Below, one piece after another: positions 17,021 through 28,978 of a stretch of DNA of 64,000 nt. Below the pieces are notes generated by a model, which was not told the origin of the DNA, did not search any database, and saw nothing but the letters and a program-made list of their open reading frames with translations. Position 1 is the first letter of the stretch; every line of letters begins with the position of its first letter. The position numbers and the translations under genes are program-made. Source of the stretch: Collimonas fungivorans Ter331 (GTDB taxonomy: Bacteria > Pseudomonadota > Gammaproteobacteria > Burkholderiales > Burkholderiaceae_D); NCBI RefSeq assembly GCF_000221045.1, contig NC_015856.1, positions 4,422,542 through 4,486,541 of the forward strand, written 5' to 3'.

Positions 17021-18024
17021 CGCAGTTCAGCCTGATAACGTTCGCTGAATTTGCGCTGGACCTCGGCCATCTTGCCGTAATCGACCGGCTTGGCGCGGGC
17101 ATATTCCGCAGCCGGCAGGAAGCGTGACTGGGCTTCCTTGGAAATGGCGGAAGCACGCACCGGCCGCAGGTAGGCATTAGCCCAGATCGCCTGGCCTTCG
17201 TTGGATAGCAGGAAATCGAGTACCTTCTTGGCATTGGCAGGATTCGGGCCGTTCTTCACCAGGCTGACCACATACGGCACCGTCACCGTTCCTTCGCTAG
17301 GGATCACAAACGCGACGTTGGCTTTGTCTTTGTATTTGGCGCGATAGGCATCGAAGTCATAACCGAACAGAATCGGGATCTCGCCAGACAACAGGCGTGC
17401 ATAAGAAGTCTGCTTAGGCACGATGGGCTGGTTTTTTTGCAGCGCCTTGAAATAATTCATGCCTGGCGTGAAATTGTCCAGGGTGCCGCCCAATGCCTGG
17501 TTGACCGCCACTGCACCGACATAGCCGACAAAAGCGCTGGCCGGGTCGAGATAGCCGATCAGCCCCTTGTATTCCGGCTTCAGCAAGTCCTGCCAGGAAC
17601 GCGGCACCGGTTTCCCCTTGAGCGCATCGACATTCACCATCAGACCCATGGTGCCGGAATGGATAGTGAACCAATAACCGTCGGGATCTTTCAGGTCGGC
17701 CGGAATGTCATTCCAGCCGGCCGGCTTGTAAGGAGCCACGACCTCATTTTTCTTGGCTTCAATGCCGAAGGTCACGCCGACATAGGTGAAGTCGGCCACC
17801 GGGCTGGCTTTTTCAGCGATGATCTGCGACAGCGACTGGCCGCTGTTCTTGTTATCGGGCGGCACCGTGATGCCGGTCTTGTCCTTGATGGTCTTGATCT
17901 GCGTTGCCCAGTCAGCCCATTCGGGCGGACAGTTGTAGCAGATTGCGTTTTGCGCAAAGGCATGGGCCGATGCAGCGAGGGCGACGGCGGCGGCCATCGC
18001 ATGGAAAACACGTGCTAAGCGCAT
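17017..18024 (-). CDS. Periplasmic binding protein of the ABC importer
   Basis: 335 residues from MRLARVFH, with AGGA upstream; the frame runs 40 codons further back without support. A signal peptide ends near residue 24 (SAHAFA). The mature protein begins with an unusual Cys pair (ICYNCPPEWADWAT). It belongs to the iron(III)/polyamine/aminoethylphosphonate binding-protein group (DFTYVGVTFGIEAKKNEVVA, GTMGLMVNVDALKGKPVP, VLDFLLSNEGQAIWANAYLR). It lies 19 bases after the LacI regulator gene. The substrate is not evident; the phosphodiesterase at the end of the operon hints at a phosphorus-containing compound. Confidence 0.88.
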   Translation of the reverse strand: MRLARVFHAMAAAVALAASAHAFAQNAICYNCPPEWADWATQIKTIKDKTGITVPPDNKNSGQSLSQIIAEKASPVADFTYVGVTFGIEAKKNEVVAPYKPAGWNDIPADLKDPDGYWFTIHSGTMGLMVNVDALKGKPVPRSWQDLLKPEYKGLIGYLDPASAFVGYVGAVAVNQALGGTLDNFTPGMNYFKALQKNQPIVPKQTSYARLLSGEIPILFGYDFDAYRAKYKDKANVAFVIPSEGTVTVPYVVSLVKNGPNPANAKKVLDFLLSNEGQAIWANAYLRPVRASAISKEAQSRFLPAAEYARAKPVDYGKMAEVQRKFSERYQAELR

Positions 18025-18043
18025 GCTGGTTCCTTTCTTGAAT

Positions 18044-19066
18044 TTAACTGTGAAAAGTTCTGACCGAACCGCCCAGACGGACGGTGTGAGGCAATAATTG
18101 CGTGGATGCCGGCCCCTGGCCGTCTTGCGGCTCCTCGATTGCACGCACCAGCGTGCGCAGCGCCAGCTTGCCGATCTGCTCGGATGGCTGGGCGACGCTG
18201 CTCAGCATCGGATCCATCAGCTCACCTAGCGGGATGCCGTCGAAACCCATCACCGATACATCGTCAGGCACGCGCAAGCCAATTGCGCGCAGATCGCGCA
18301 TCACGCTCAGCGCCAGCAAATCGTTGGAACAGAACAGCGCGCTTGGCCGCCGCAAGGGATCCCGGAAGATTTGCAGGTGCTCGGAGGAGAGTGCGGCATA
18401 GGTATGGCGAGGAATTTCAATTGGCGTCAGCACTTGCAATCCATGCTCGTGCATTGCCTGCCGGTAGCCGTGATAGCGTTGCAGGGCCCGGTCGGAAGCG
18501 TGGAATTGTCCGGACAGCATCTGGATCCGGATATGGCCGAGATTGATCAGGTGGCTTACTGCCTCATGTGCCGCGGCCCGGTTATCGACTGACACGGATG
18601 GCCGTGCCGTCTGTTGCGGCTGGTTGTACACCAGTACATACGGGATGCGTTCGCGGTCTAGCACATCCAGCGTGCTGCTCGCGTCGGCGTTGGTGACGGT
18701 GAGGATGATGCCGTCGACGCGATGCGCCAGCAACAATTCGACGGCAGCGGACTCATCCTGCTGGCGATATTCGGTTGCGGTGAACATGACCGAATAGTCG
18801 CGCTGGCGCGCCGCCGTTTCCACTCCTTGCAGGCATTGTGCAAATACCGTGTTGGACAAGGTCGGCACCACCACGCCGACCGTGCGCGAGCGTCCGGCGC
18901 GTAAGTTGCGTCCGGTGAAATTCGGGCGGAAACCGAGGACTTCGATTGCCTGGTTAATCCTGCTGGCGGAATCGATGCTGACCGAATCCGGCTTGTTCAG
19001 CAGACGCGATACCGTAGCGATCGATACGCCGGCTTCCAGGGCTACCTGTTTGATGGATGGACGCAC
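18044..19066 (-). CDS. LacI-family transcriptional regulator
   Basis: 340 residues with a GTG start (MRPSIKQVALEAGVSIATVS). The N-terminal helix-turn-helix spans about residues 4-24, followed by the hinge helix (INQAIEVLGFRPNFTGRNLR) and a periplasmic-binding-like effector domain (GVVVPTLSNTVFAQ, FCSNDLLALSVMRDL, DVSVMGFDGIPLGELMDPML). It is the first gene of the importer operon. A perfect 20-bp palindrome at 19078-19097, only 11 bases before the start codon, is its likely operator, giving autorepression of the whole operon until an effector binds. The effector is unknown and may be the imported compound. Confidence 0.92.
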   Translation of the reverse strand: MRPSIKQVALEAGVSIATVSRLLNKPDSVSIDSASRINQAIEVLGFRPNFTGRNLRAGRSRTVGVVVPTLSNTVFAQCLQGVETAARQRDYSVMFTATEYRQQDESAAVELLLAHRVDGIILTVTNADASSTLDVLDRERIPYVLVYNQPQQTARPSVSVDNRAAAHEAVSHLINLGHIRIQMLSGQFHASDRALQRYHGYRQAMHEHGLQVLTPIEIPRHTYAALSSEHLQIFRDPLRRPSALFCSNDLLALSVMRDLRAIGLRVPDDVSVMGFDGIPLGELMDPMLSSVAQPSEQIGKLALRTLVRAIEEPQDGQGPASTQLLPHTVRLGGSVRTFHS

Positions 19067-19077
19067 AATTTTATCCG

Positions 19078-19097
19078 CGATGTAAACGTTTACATCG
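19078..19097. promoter_or_regulatory. 20-bp operator palindrome for the LacI-family regulator
   Basis: CGATGTAAACGTTTACATCG is perfectly symmetric and has the central CG step typical of LacI-family operators. It sits just upstream of the GTG of the regulator gene at 19066, so bound protein would block transcription of the six-gene operon. Confidence 0.85.
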
Positions 19098-19220
19098 TGC
19101 CAGCACTTTGTTACGCGCTGATGACCGTGCGCAGGTCTGCCGGGATGGATTGCTTAGTGTCGTATTGCCTGCTCGGCCGCTGTCCAGCGTTCGATGGATG
19201 GCGTGGCCGCTGGAGCAAGG

Positions 19221-19676
19221 CTATCGTGATGGACGAAGATAATAGATATCCCATTCCTCTTCCGCAAGGAATTCAAAGCCATGGCGCTGATAAAAACGGT
19301 TGGCATCGCTTCCTCTCAGGGCGCCGACACGCACCGGCAGTGACAGCGCGTCGGCTTCTTTAAAGACTTGCGCAAGGACAGCGGCGCCGATTCCTTTCCC
19401 CTGGTTGCCGGGGCGGATATAGAGATGATCGAGCAGTAATTGACCGTGAGCAGGTTTGACCACCACAAAACCCAGCCGCTGGCCGTCGACCGCTACATGC
19501 CGTGTGTGCATTGCCGAAAAACTGGAGCGCAATCGTTCCCTTGCGCGAACCGGGTCGAAGCGGCCGATGCGTTCCAGGCTTTCGCGCATGGCGTCTATGC
19601 GCAACGCCAGCAGTTCTTCAAAATCCGTTTCAATTGCCTGAACCAGGCTGATAGGCGGGGGATTTGCGGCAGACAT
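19221..19676 (-). CDS. GNAT-family N-acetyltransferase
   Basis: 151 residues from MSAANPPP, with GAAGGG upstream. The open frame continues back through the rRNA terminator and 5S gene, which cannot be coding. The acetyl-CoA loop is visible as LYIRPGNQGKGIGAAVLAQV (the Q/RxxGxG/A motif), followed by ALRGSDANRFYQRHGFEFL, the usual motif B. The substrate is unknown. It lies directly downstream of the rRNA operon terminator on the same strand and probably has its own promoter. Confidence 0.85.
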   Translation of the reverse strand: MSAANPPPISLVQAIETDFEELLALRIDAMRESLERIGRFDPVRARERLRSSFSAMHTRHVAVDGQRLGFVVVKPAHGQLLLDHLYIRPGNQGKGIGAAVLAQVFKEADALSLPVRVGALRGSDANRFYQRHGFEFLAEEEWDIYYLRPSR

Positions 19677-19726
19677 GTTCGATTGCCCTTCAATTGGGCT
19701 GGTAATTGTAAACCGTTTTCCCAAAG

Positions 19727-19765
19727 CAAAAACCCTCTGCATGTTGAATGCAGAGGGTTTTTTAA
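19727..19765 (-). terminator. Intrinsic terminator of the rRNA operon
   Basis: AACCCTCTGCAT and ATGCAGAGGGTT form a 12-bp stem with a short loop. On the reverse strand it is followed by TTTTTGCTTT. It lies just beyond the 3' end of the 5S gene. Confidence 0.92.
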
Positions 19766-19770
19766 TAAAA

Positions 19771-19885
19771 GCCTGACGATGACCTACTTTCACACTGGTT
19801 GCAGCACTATCATCGGCGCAAAGTCGTTTCACGGTCCTGTTCGGGATGGGAAGGGGTGGTACCAACTCGCTATGGTCATCAGGCA
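19771..19885 (-). rRNA. rrf: 5S ribosomal RNA
   Basis: Read on the reverse strand it begins TGCCTGATGACCATAGCGAG and ends with the complementary GTCATCGTCAGGC, closing helix I. The inner segment CCCATCCCGAACAGGACCGT is the 5S hallmark. Length is about 115 bases; the ends are set by helix pairing and may be off by a base or two. Confidence 0.95.
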
Positions 19886-20074
19886 TAACTTGTATCGTTT
19901 TTGTTCTCCGGTTGGAGCAACAAAGAACGCAATTTAGAAGAAGTAGTTTTTTATACCGAGTTCACTAGGGTGAGTGAACCCGGTTGGGTATGAATGTCCA
20001 AACGGTGTTGCTATCGTTGAGGATAGTCACCTTGGCAAACAAAAAAGCTCATCATATAACCTGCTAAGGTTATA

Positions 20075-22948
<2,874 letters not shown>

Positions 22949-23279
22949 CTATAACTTTAGCTTCTACCTGCGTTCACAAGTAAAAAGCGGTTATAGAGGT
23001 ATTTCTATGAGTTTAGCGTTTGCCGTATCCAAAGTGTTTTCGCATTGTCCATGCAGCTTGCGCCCATGGACTCTTTTGAGAACTCTTTACATACTTTTTG
23101 ATTTGATACAATCATACCCATCCACAACAATGTCTTGTCATGGACGAATCTTTACTACTTCTTCTAAATTGTTAAAGAACAGTTATTGCTTTTGATCTTA
23201 AAAAGACCAAACCTAAATCCCAATGCCGCTCCTGCGCACCGACTTAGGTTTGACATTTCTATTTCTCACCAAGGAAACT
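22949..23279 (-). other. Spacer between tRNA-Ala and 23S rRNA
   Basis: 331 bases of transcribed spacer. It contains a boxA antitermination element at about 23167-23184 and, next to 23S, the 5' half of the 23S processing stem (CTAAAGTTATAGGGACAAG on the reverse strand). No gene is present. Confidence 0.8.
23167..23184 (-). promoter_or_regulatory. boxA antitermination site in the rRNA spacer
   Basis: The reverse strand reads TGTTCTTTAACAATTT, matching the bacterial boxA core recognised by NusB-NusE. It lies in front of 23S, as in other rRNA operons. Confidence 0.75.
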
Positions 23280-23355
23280 TGGTGGAGGTTGACGGGATCG
23301 AACCGACGACCCCCTGCTTGCAAAGCAGGTGCTCTCCCAGCTGAGCTAAACCCCC
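23280..23355 (-). tRNA. tRNA-Ala (anticodon TGC)
   Basis: 76 bases on the reverse strand, from GGGGGTTTAGCTCAG to CTCCACCA, with anticodon loop CTTTGCAAG and an encoded CCA end. The acceptor stem pairs over 7 positions with one G-T. It is the usual second tRNA of the 16S-23S spacer. Confidence 0.97.
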
Positions 23356-23364
23356 GGAAATCTT

Positions 23365-23441
23365 TGGTGGGTCTGGTTGGGCTCGAACCAACGACCCCCG
23401 CGTTATCAACACGGTGCTCTAACCAACTGAGCTACAGACCC
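23365..23441 (-). tRNA. tRNA-Ile (anticodon GAT)
   Basis: 77 bases on the reverse strand, from GGGTCTGTAGCTCAG to GACCCACCA, with anticodon loop TTGATAA and an encoded CCA. It lies between 16S and tRNA-Ala, as is standard. Confidence 0.97.
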
Positions 23442-23563
23442 GCTTGGATCAGTACGAGCCTACCATCAACTACCATGCATCTCTGCACGACAGCCTTTGA
23501 CCGATACCTGTTCTTCTTAACTAACAGACGATAAGTGTGGACGCTTAACTTTCATGCAAACTC

Positions 23564-25098
<1,535 letters not shown>

Positions 25099-25282
25099 AT
25101 CTCTGTTTTGTGGCATTGCTGCCTAGCATCTCTGCTATCGCTCACTCAAAATACTGACAGTTCACTTGTTTAACCAAGCGACCTATTTTCTTCTTTTGTG
25201 AACATTTAATGTTTTAAGTTATACGCCACCCATTTACATGAATGACGCTGCACTTCCATCAAACGCCCACACTTATCGACTG

Positions 25283-25299
25283 TTAATTGTTAAAGAACC
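25283..25299 (-). promoter_or_regulatory. boxA antitermination site in the rRNA leader
   Basis: The reverse strand reads GGTTCTTTAACAATTAAC about 190 bases before 16S, nearly the same as the spacer boxA. Confidence 0.72.
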
Positions 25300-25374
25300 T
25301 TCTACTTCGCGTCACCTTCTTACCGGTTCGCGGCGCCGACAAATCGTTTTGTTTGTCAGCAGCAGAGAGATGAG

Positions 25375-25403
25375 ATTATGTGGCGTTTCCAGCTTTTCGT
25401 CAA
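25375..25403 (-). promoter_or_regulatory. Proximal rRNA promoter (P2 candidate)
   Basis: On the reverse strand TTGACG, 17 bases, then CATAAT. It lies about 280 bases before the 16S start, between the distal promoter and boxA. Confidence 0.6.
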
Positions 25404-25549
25404 CTACTTTTTTACGCATTTCCGAAAAACTTCTTACCAACCACATCACCTTCAACCCCACTTTTCCCCTCGCAAACTCCACCCACAAAACAGCCTCTTT
25501 TACCTCTCAGCTGCCTCGTTTGTTTCGCGTCGTTCTCAACGGGAGGCGA

Positions 25550-25578
25550 ACTATAGCAACCCTTCCTCACCCCAGCAA
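25550..25578 (-). promoter_or_regulatory. Distal rRNA promoter (P1 candidate)
   Basis: On the reverse strand TTGCTG, exactly 17 bases, then TATAGT, followed by the GC-rich discriminator TCGCCTCCC that is typical of stringently controlled rRNA promoters. The start point would be about 445 bases before 16S. Confidence 0.7.
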
Positions 25579-25648
25579 GTACTTTTTCGTTGTTTCCTTA
25601 AAATATTTCTATTTATCCCTTTTTACCCACTGCTCCCGGGCCGGGCCG

Positions 25649-26353
25649 CTATGCATCAACGGAGTTCAGCACTGCCCAGCGGGCGGCGCTGACGCCCTTT
25701 TCCAGGCTGACCCGGCTCACTATCTGTTCCAGCTGCAGGTGATTGCTGGGTGAAGTGATCAGATCCGCCCGTACTTCCAGCTGGGTGCCGGAAGCCAGGT
25801 CTTCGCTGTGCAGCGACTGCACCACCAGGTGCGGCATGCCATTGAGCATATGCAGCATCAAGGTGCGTACCTGCACCTCGTCTTCCGGCCGGCATACTAC
25901 AGAGAGGCGATACACCTGCTCGATTTCGGTCGCGCTATGCAGGTCTCGCTGGTTGATCATATTAGAGACGCCCCGCAACAGGACATTGGCCCCCAGGATC
26001 GCCGCGGCGCCAATGGCCGCTTCCAGCGCGTGGCCGAGCCCACACAACACGCCGACCGCTGCCGAACACCACAATGTCGCCGCGGTATTCAGCCCGCGCA
26101 CATTGATCCCTTCACGCATGATGACGCCGGCGCCAAGGAAACCGATGCCGGACACTACATATGAAGCAATTCGGGTTGCGCCTTGCGGATCCGATTCAAA
26201 TGCCGACACCATGACAAACAACGACGCGCCTATCGATACCAGCGCATTGGTCCGCAAACCGGCCATGCGCTGGCGCATCTGGCGCTCCGCCCCTATCAGC
26301 GAACCTAAGGTCAGGGCCAGCAATACCCGCAGGGTAAATATTTTCCAATCCAT
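25649..26353 (-). CDS. MgtC/SapB-family membrane protein
   Basis: 234 residues from ATG (MDWKIFTLRV), with AAGG at good distance; a GTG two codons earlier is possible. The N-terminal about 130 residues hold four or five membrane segments with the family hallmarks GSLIGAERQMRQRMAGLRTN, GIGFLGAGVIMREG and GLNTAATLWCSAAVG. The C-terminal about 90 residues form a soluble ACT-like regulatory domain (LSVVCRPEDEVQVRTLMLHM). MgtC-type proteins help growth at low magnesium and modulate the F-type ATP synthase in pathogens; in soil bacteria the role is less clear. It is separate from the rRNA operon that follows on the same strand. Confidence 0.9.
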   Translation of the reverse strand: MDWKIFTLRVLLALTLGSLIGAERQMRQRMAGLRTNALVSIGASLFVMVSAFESDPQGATRIASYVVSGIGFLGAGVIMREGINVRGLNTAATLWCSAAVGVLCGLGHALEAAIGAAAILGANVLLRGVSNMINQRDLHSATEIEQVYRLSVVCRPEDEVQVRTLMLHMLNGMPHLVVQSLHSEDLASGTQLEVRADLITSPSNHLQLEQIVSRVSLEKGVSAARWAVLNSVDA

Positions 26354-26649
26354 CTTCACTGCCTTTCTATGTGCGTCGCCATGGCGGATGGCGACATTCC
26401 ATGGGTGCGCGCCGCTGCTTCATGCACTGAAGGTCAGCCGGCAACACAAACAAATGGGCGGGATAGGCGGCGATGCGGGATCGCCCGGGATGCTACAGCG
26501 CGTCAATTCACGCGCCGTAGCGTTGGACGACTAAAAGCGGGTGACTTGCATCGGGCTGCGCGCCCATCCACGGGTACTGGGACAACTGTCCAAAACCGGA
26601 TCTCCTGTAAAGATAGTCCACCGGATTCTATGGAGGCGCCACGGGCAAG
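26354..26649. other. Spacer upstream of the MgtC-like gene
   Basis: About 296 bases between the tcdA stop and the MgtC-like start. Open frames exist on both strands but none resembles a known family. No hairpin, tRNA or clear promoter was recognised. Confidence 0.4.
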
Positions 26650-27504
26650 TCAAGCAGCGGCGGCTGCATCCGCCGCCAGCTTGCGCAGGACATGGCCGGC
26701 CGCAACCAGGCCGAAAGTGGCGGTGACCACCACTGCCGAGCCATAACCGGCGCAATTGAGGCCGGTAACGCCGGGCGCAGCGTCCGCATCGACAGCGCAC
26801 ACCTCTGCGCTGAGCGGCGCACTCAAGGGCTCGGTGGAAAACACCGCATCGATGCCGAAACGCACCTTGTCGCCGCGCGGGAAACGGTATTCGGAGCGCA
26901 AACGCTTGCGCACCTTGGCCAGCAACGGTTCCTGCTCGGTCTTGGCCAGATCGCGCACTTCGATGCAGGTCGCATCAACCTGGCCGCCGGCGCTGCCGAT
27001 CGTGATCAGGCGAATCCCTTGGTCGCGGCAATAGGCGATCAAGGCCGCCTTGGCGCGCACATTGTCGATGGCGTCGATCACGTAGTCGTAGCGCTGCGTC
27101 CCTATCATTTCAGCCAAATTGTCTGCTGTAATGAAATCCTCCACCTCGGTGACATGGCAATAGGGGTTGATCTGGGCGATGCGCGCCGCCAGCGCGCTCA
27201 CCTTGGCCTGGCCGAGCGTATCGGTCAGCGCATGGATCTGGCGGTTGATGTTGGATTCGGCCAGGTTATCCAGGTCGATCATGGTCAGGTTGCCGATCGC
27301 GCTGCGCGCCAGCGCCTCGATCGCCCAGGAACCGACGCCGCCGACGCCTATCACGCAGACATGCGCCTGCAGGAAGCGCGCCAGCGCGGCGGCGCCGTAC
27401 AGGCGCGCGATGCCGCCGAAGCGGCGGTCGAAATCGATTTCGTCGAGGTCGACGGCAATGGGAGCAAAGGCGCCGGGAGCGCTTGGTACAACGGATGAGG
27501 ACAT
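26650..27504 (-). CDS. tcdA: tRNA threonylcarbamoyladenosine dehydratase (E1-like)
   Basis: 284 residues from MSSSVVPS; a GTG 15 codons upstream is an alternative. The protein shows the ATP-binding Rossmann motif VCVIGVGGVGSWAIEALARS, IDLDNLAESNINRQIHAL and DYVIDAIDNVRAKAALIAYC, the signature of ThiF/UBA-type adenylating enzymes. The C-terminal part (KVRKRLRSEYRFPRGDKVRF, FSTEPLSAP) marks the TcdA/CsdL branch. TcdA uses ATP to cyclise the t6A base at position 37 of ANN-decoding tRNAs into ct6A. The Sua5-type protein encoded at 31922-32956 acts earlier in the same modification. The extra Ala-rich tail is not remarkable. Confidence 0.92.
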   Translation of the reverse strand: MSSSVVPSAPGAFAPIAVDLDEIDFDRRFGGIARLYGAAALARFLQAHVCVIGVGGVGSWAIEALARSAIGNLTMIDLDNLAESNINRQIHALTDTLGQAKVSALAARIAQINPYCHVTEVEDFITADNLAEMIGTQRYDYVIDAIDNVRAKAALIAYCRDQGIRLITIGSAGGQVDATCIEVRDLAKTEQEPLLAKVRKRLRSEYRFPRGDKVRFGIDAVFSTEPLSAPLSAEVCAVDADAAPGVTGLNCAGYGSAVVVTATFGLVAAGHVLRKLAADAAAAA

Positions 27505-27708
27505 GGCTGGAGACAAAAAAGATGCATGGGCAATCGCCAAAATATCCACGGACGGCCGGATATCGCTATTGGCGCTATTTTACCGGCTCCGCAAGACGGA
27601 TTTATTTTGAAGTGCTTTAATATGAGTACATTGCCATTTATCGATGAGTTGCCAAATAAGCACCCAACCGCCCAAGGCGCCCCAGCTTAACCCACGAGAC
27701 ACAACATC

Positions 27709-28257
27709 ATGCCAAACGCACTGATCAGCACGGCGCCGGATTTCAGCCAGCCGATAGCTGTCCTCAAGCACTGCCACGACAAGATCCGCCAGCAGCTCAG
27801 CACGCTGCAGAACCTGCTCGACCATGTGCCGCAGCACGGCAGCGACGCCCAGGCGCAACAAGCGGCCCATAACGTCATGCGTTATTTCAACCAGAGCGCG
27901 CCACATCATCACGCAGATGAAGAGCACGACCTGCTGCCGATGCTGCGCGCCACCGCGACAGGGGAAGATGCCGACCTGCTGCAAAAACTGACGCCGGAAA
28001 TCCTCGCGGAACATCAGCAGATGGACCGCCTTTGGCTTTCCCTCAACCTGCAATTGACGCAGATCGCCGACGGCGCGCCTGTGCAGGCTGCACCGCTATT
28101 GTCGCCGCAAGACGTGCAGCAATTTTCCGCCATCTATTCCGCCCACATGGAAAAAGAAGAAACCTGGATCGCACCCATGGCAAAACGCATTTTCAATGAC
28201 CAGCAGATGCAGCAGCTGGGAGCAGCAATGCAGCAACGCCGAGGTATTCCAGCATGA
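27709..28257 (+). CDS. Hemerythrin-domain protein
   Basis: 182 residues, mostly helical. The di-iron ligand pattern is present: a His in [29 protein letters not shown] with the HxxxE pair, [11 protein letters not shown], and [15 protein letters not shown]. Hemerythrin-like proteins bind oxygen or nitric oxide or protect iron-sulfur clusters. Its TGA overlaps the pdxH ATG (ATGA), so the two are made together; the functional link between them is not obvious. It is divergent from tcdA. Confidence 0.88.
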   Translation: MPNALISTAPDFSQPIAVLKHCHDKIRQQLSTLQNLLDHVPQHGSDAQAQQAAHNVMRYFNQSAPHHHADEEHDLLPMLRATATGEDADLLQKLTPEILAEHQQMDRLWLSLNLQLTQIADGAPVQAAPLLSPQDVQQFSAIYSAHMEKEETWIAPMAKRIFNDQQMQQLGAAMQQRRGIPA

Positions 28258-28907
28258 GTCAAAGCAAGGACCAATCTATCGCAGACCTGAGGATCGACTA
28301 CAGCCAGGCCAGCCTGTCGGAAGCAGACAGCGCCGCCGATCCGATTACGCAATTCGGAACCTGGTTCGATGAAGCGATCCAGGCGGAAGTGCCGGAAGCG
28401 AATGCGATGAGCCTGGCGACTGTCGGCCGCAACGGCCGCCCCTCGTCGCGCATCGTGCTGATCAAGCAATTCGATGAACGCGGTTTCACCTGGTTCACCA
28501 ATTTCGACAGCCGCAAGGGCCATGAGCTGCTGGAGCATCCCTACGGCGCGCTGCTGTTTCACTGGGTTGCGCTGGAACGCCAGGTGCGCATCGAAGGCAA
28601 GGTCGAACGCGTCTCGGAAAGCGAAAGCGACGCTTACTTCCACAGCCGGCCGCTGCGCAGCCGCCTCGGCGCGATCGCATCGGCACAAAGCCAGCCGATC
28701 GGCAGCCGCGACCTGCTCGAAGCAGAATATGCGAAGGCCGAAAAAGAGTTCGGCGATCACCCGCCGCGGCCGAATCATTGGGGCGGCTACAGACTTTTGC
28801 CGGATACGGTAGAATTTTGGCAAGGACGGCGGTCGCGTTTGCATGACCGGATTCTGTATACCCTGGACGCGGATGGCAACTGGCGGCGGCAACGCCTTCA
28901 ACCCTAG
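28254..28907 (+). CDS. pdxH: Pyridoxamine 5'-phosphate oxidase
   Basis: 217 residues, the usual length. Motifs of the FMN-binding split barrel are visible: [60 protein letters not shown] and the C-terminal [20 protein letters not shown], then RLHDRILYT. It oxidises pyridoxine or pyridoxamine phosphate to pyridoxal phosphate, the last step of vitamin B6 synthesis and salvage. It is translationally coupled to the hemerythrin gene. The fatty-acid gene follows after about 70 bases. Confidence 0.96.
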   Translation: MSQSKDQSIADLRIDYSQASLSEADSAADPITQFGTWFDEAIQAEVPEANAMSLATVGRNGRPSSRIVLIKQFDERGFTWFTNFDSRKGHELLEHPYGALLFHWVALERQVRIEGKVERVSESESDAYFHSRPLRSRLGAIASAQSQPIGSRDLLEAEYAKAEKEFGDHPPRPNHWGGYRLLPDTVEFWQGRRSRLHDRILYTLDADGNWRRQRLQP

Positions 28908-28978
28908 TTCAGCGTTATCGGTCAAGGCCGGCCGCTTGAGTCCACTAGTACAAGTATTTAATCACCGGAGGAGAAATC

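Larger units (their letters stand above)
25099..25648 (-). other. rRNA operon leader and promoter region
   Basis: 550 bases between the 16S 5' end and the stop of the MgtC-like gene. It holds the two promoter candidates and boxA listed separately. Small reading frames here show no sign of coding. Confidence 0.8.

Noticed and set aside
19677..19886. 70-codon N-terminal extension of the GNAT gene
   Set aside because: It would run through the rRNA terminator and 5S rRNA; the start at 19676 has its own ribosome site.
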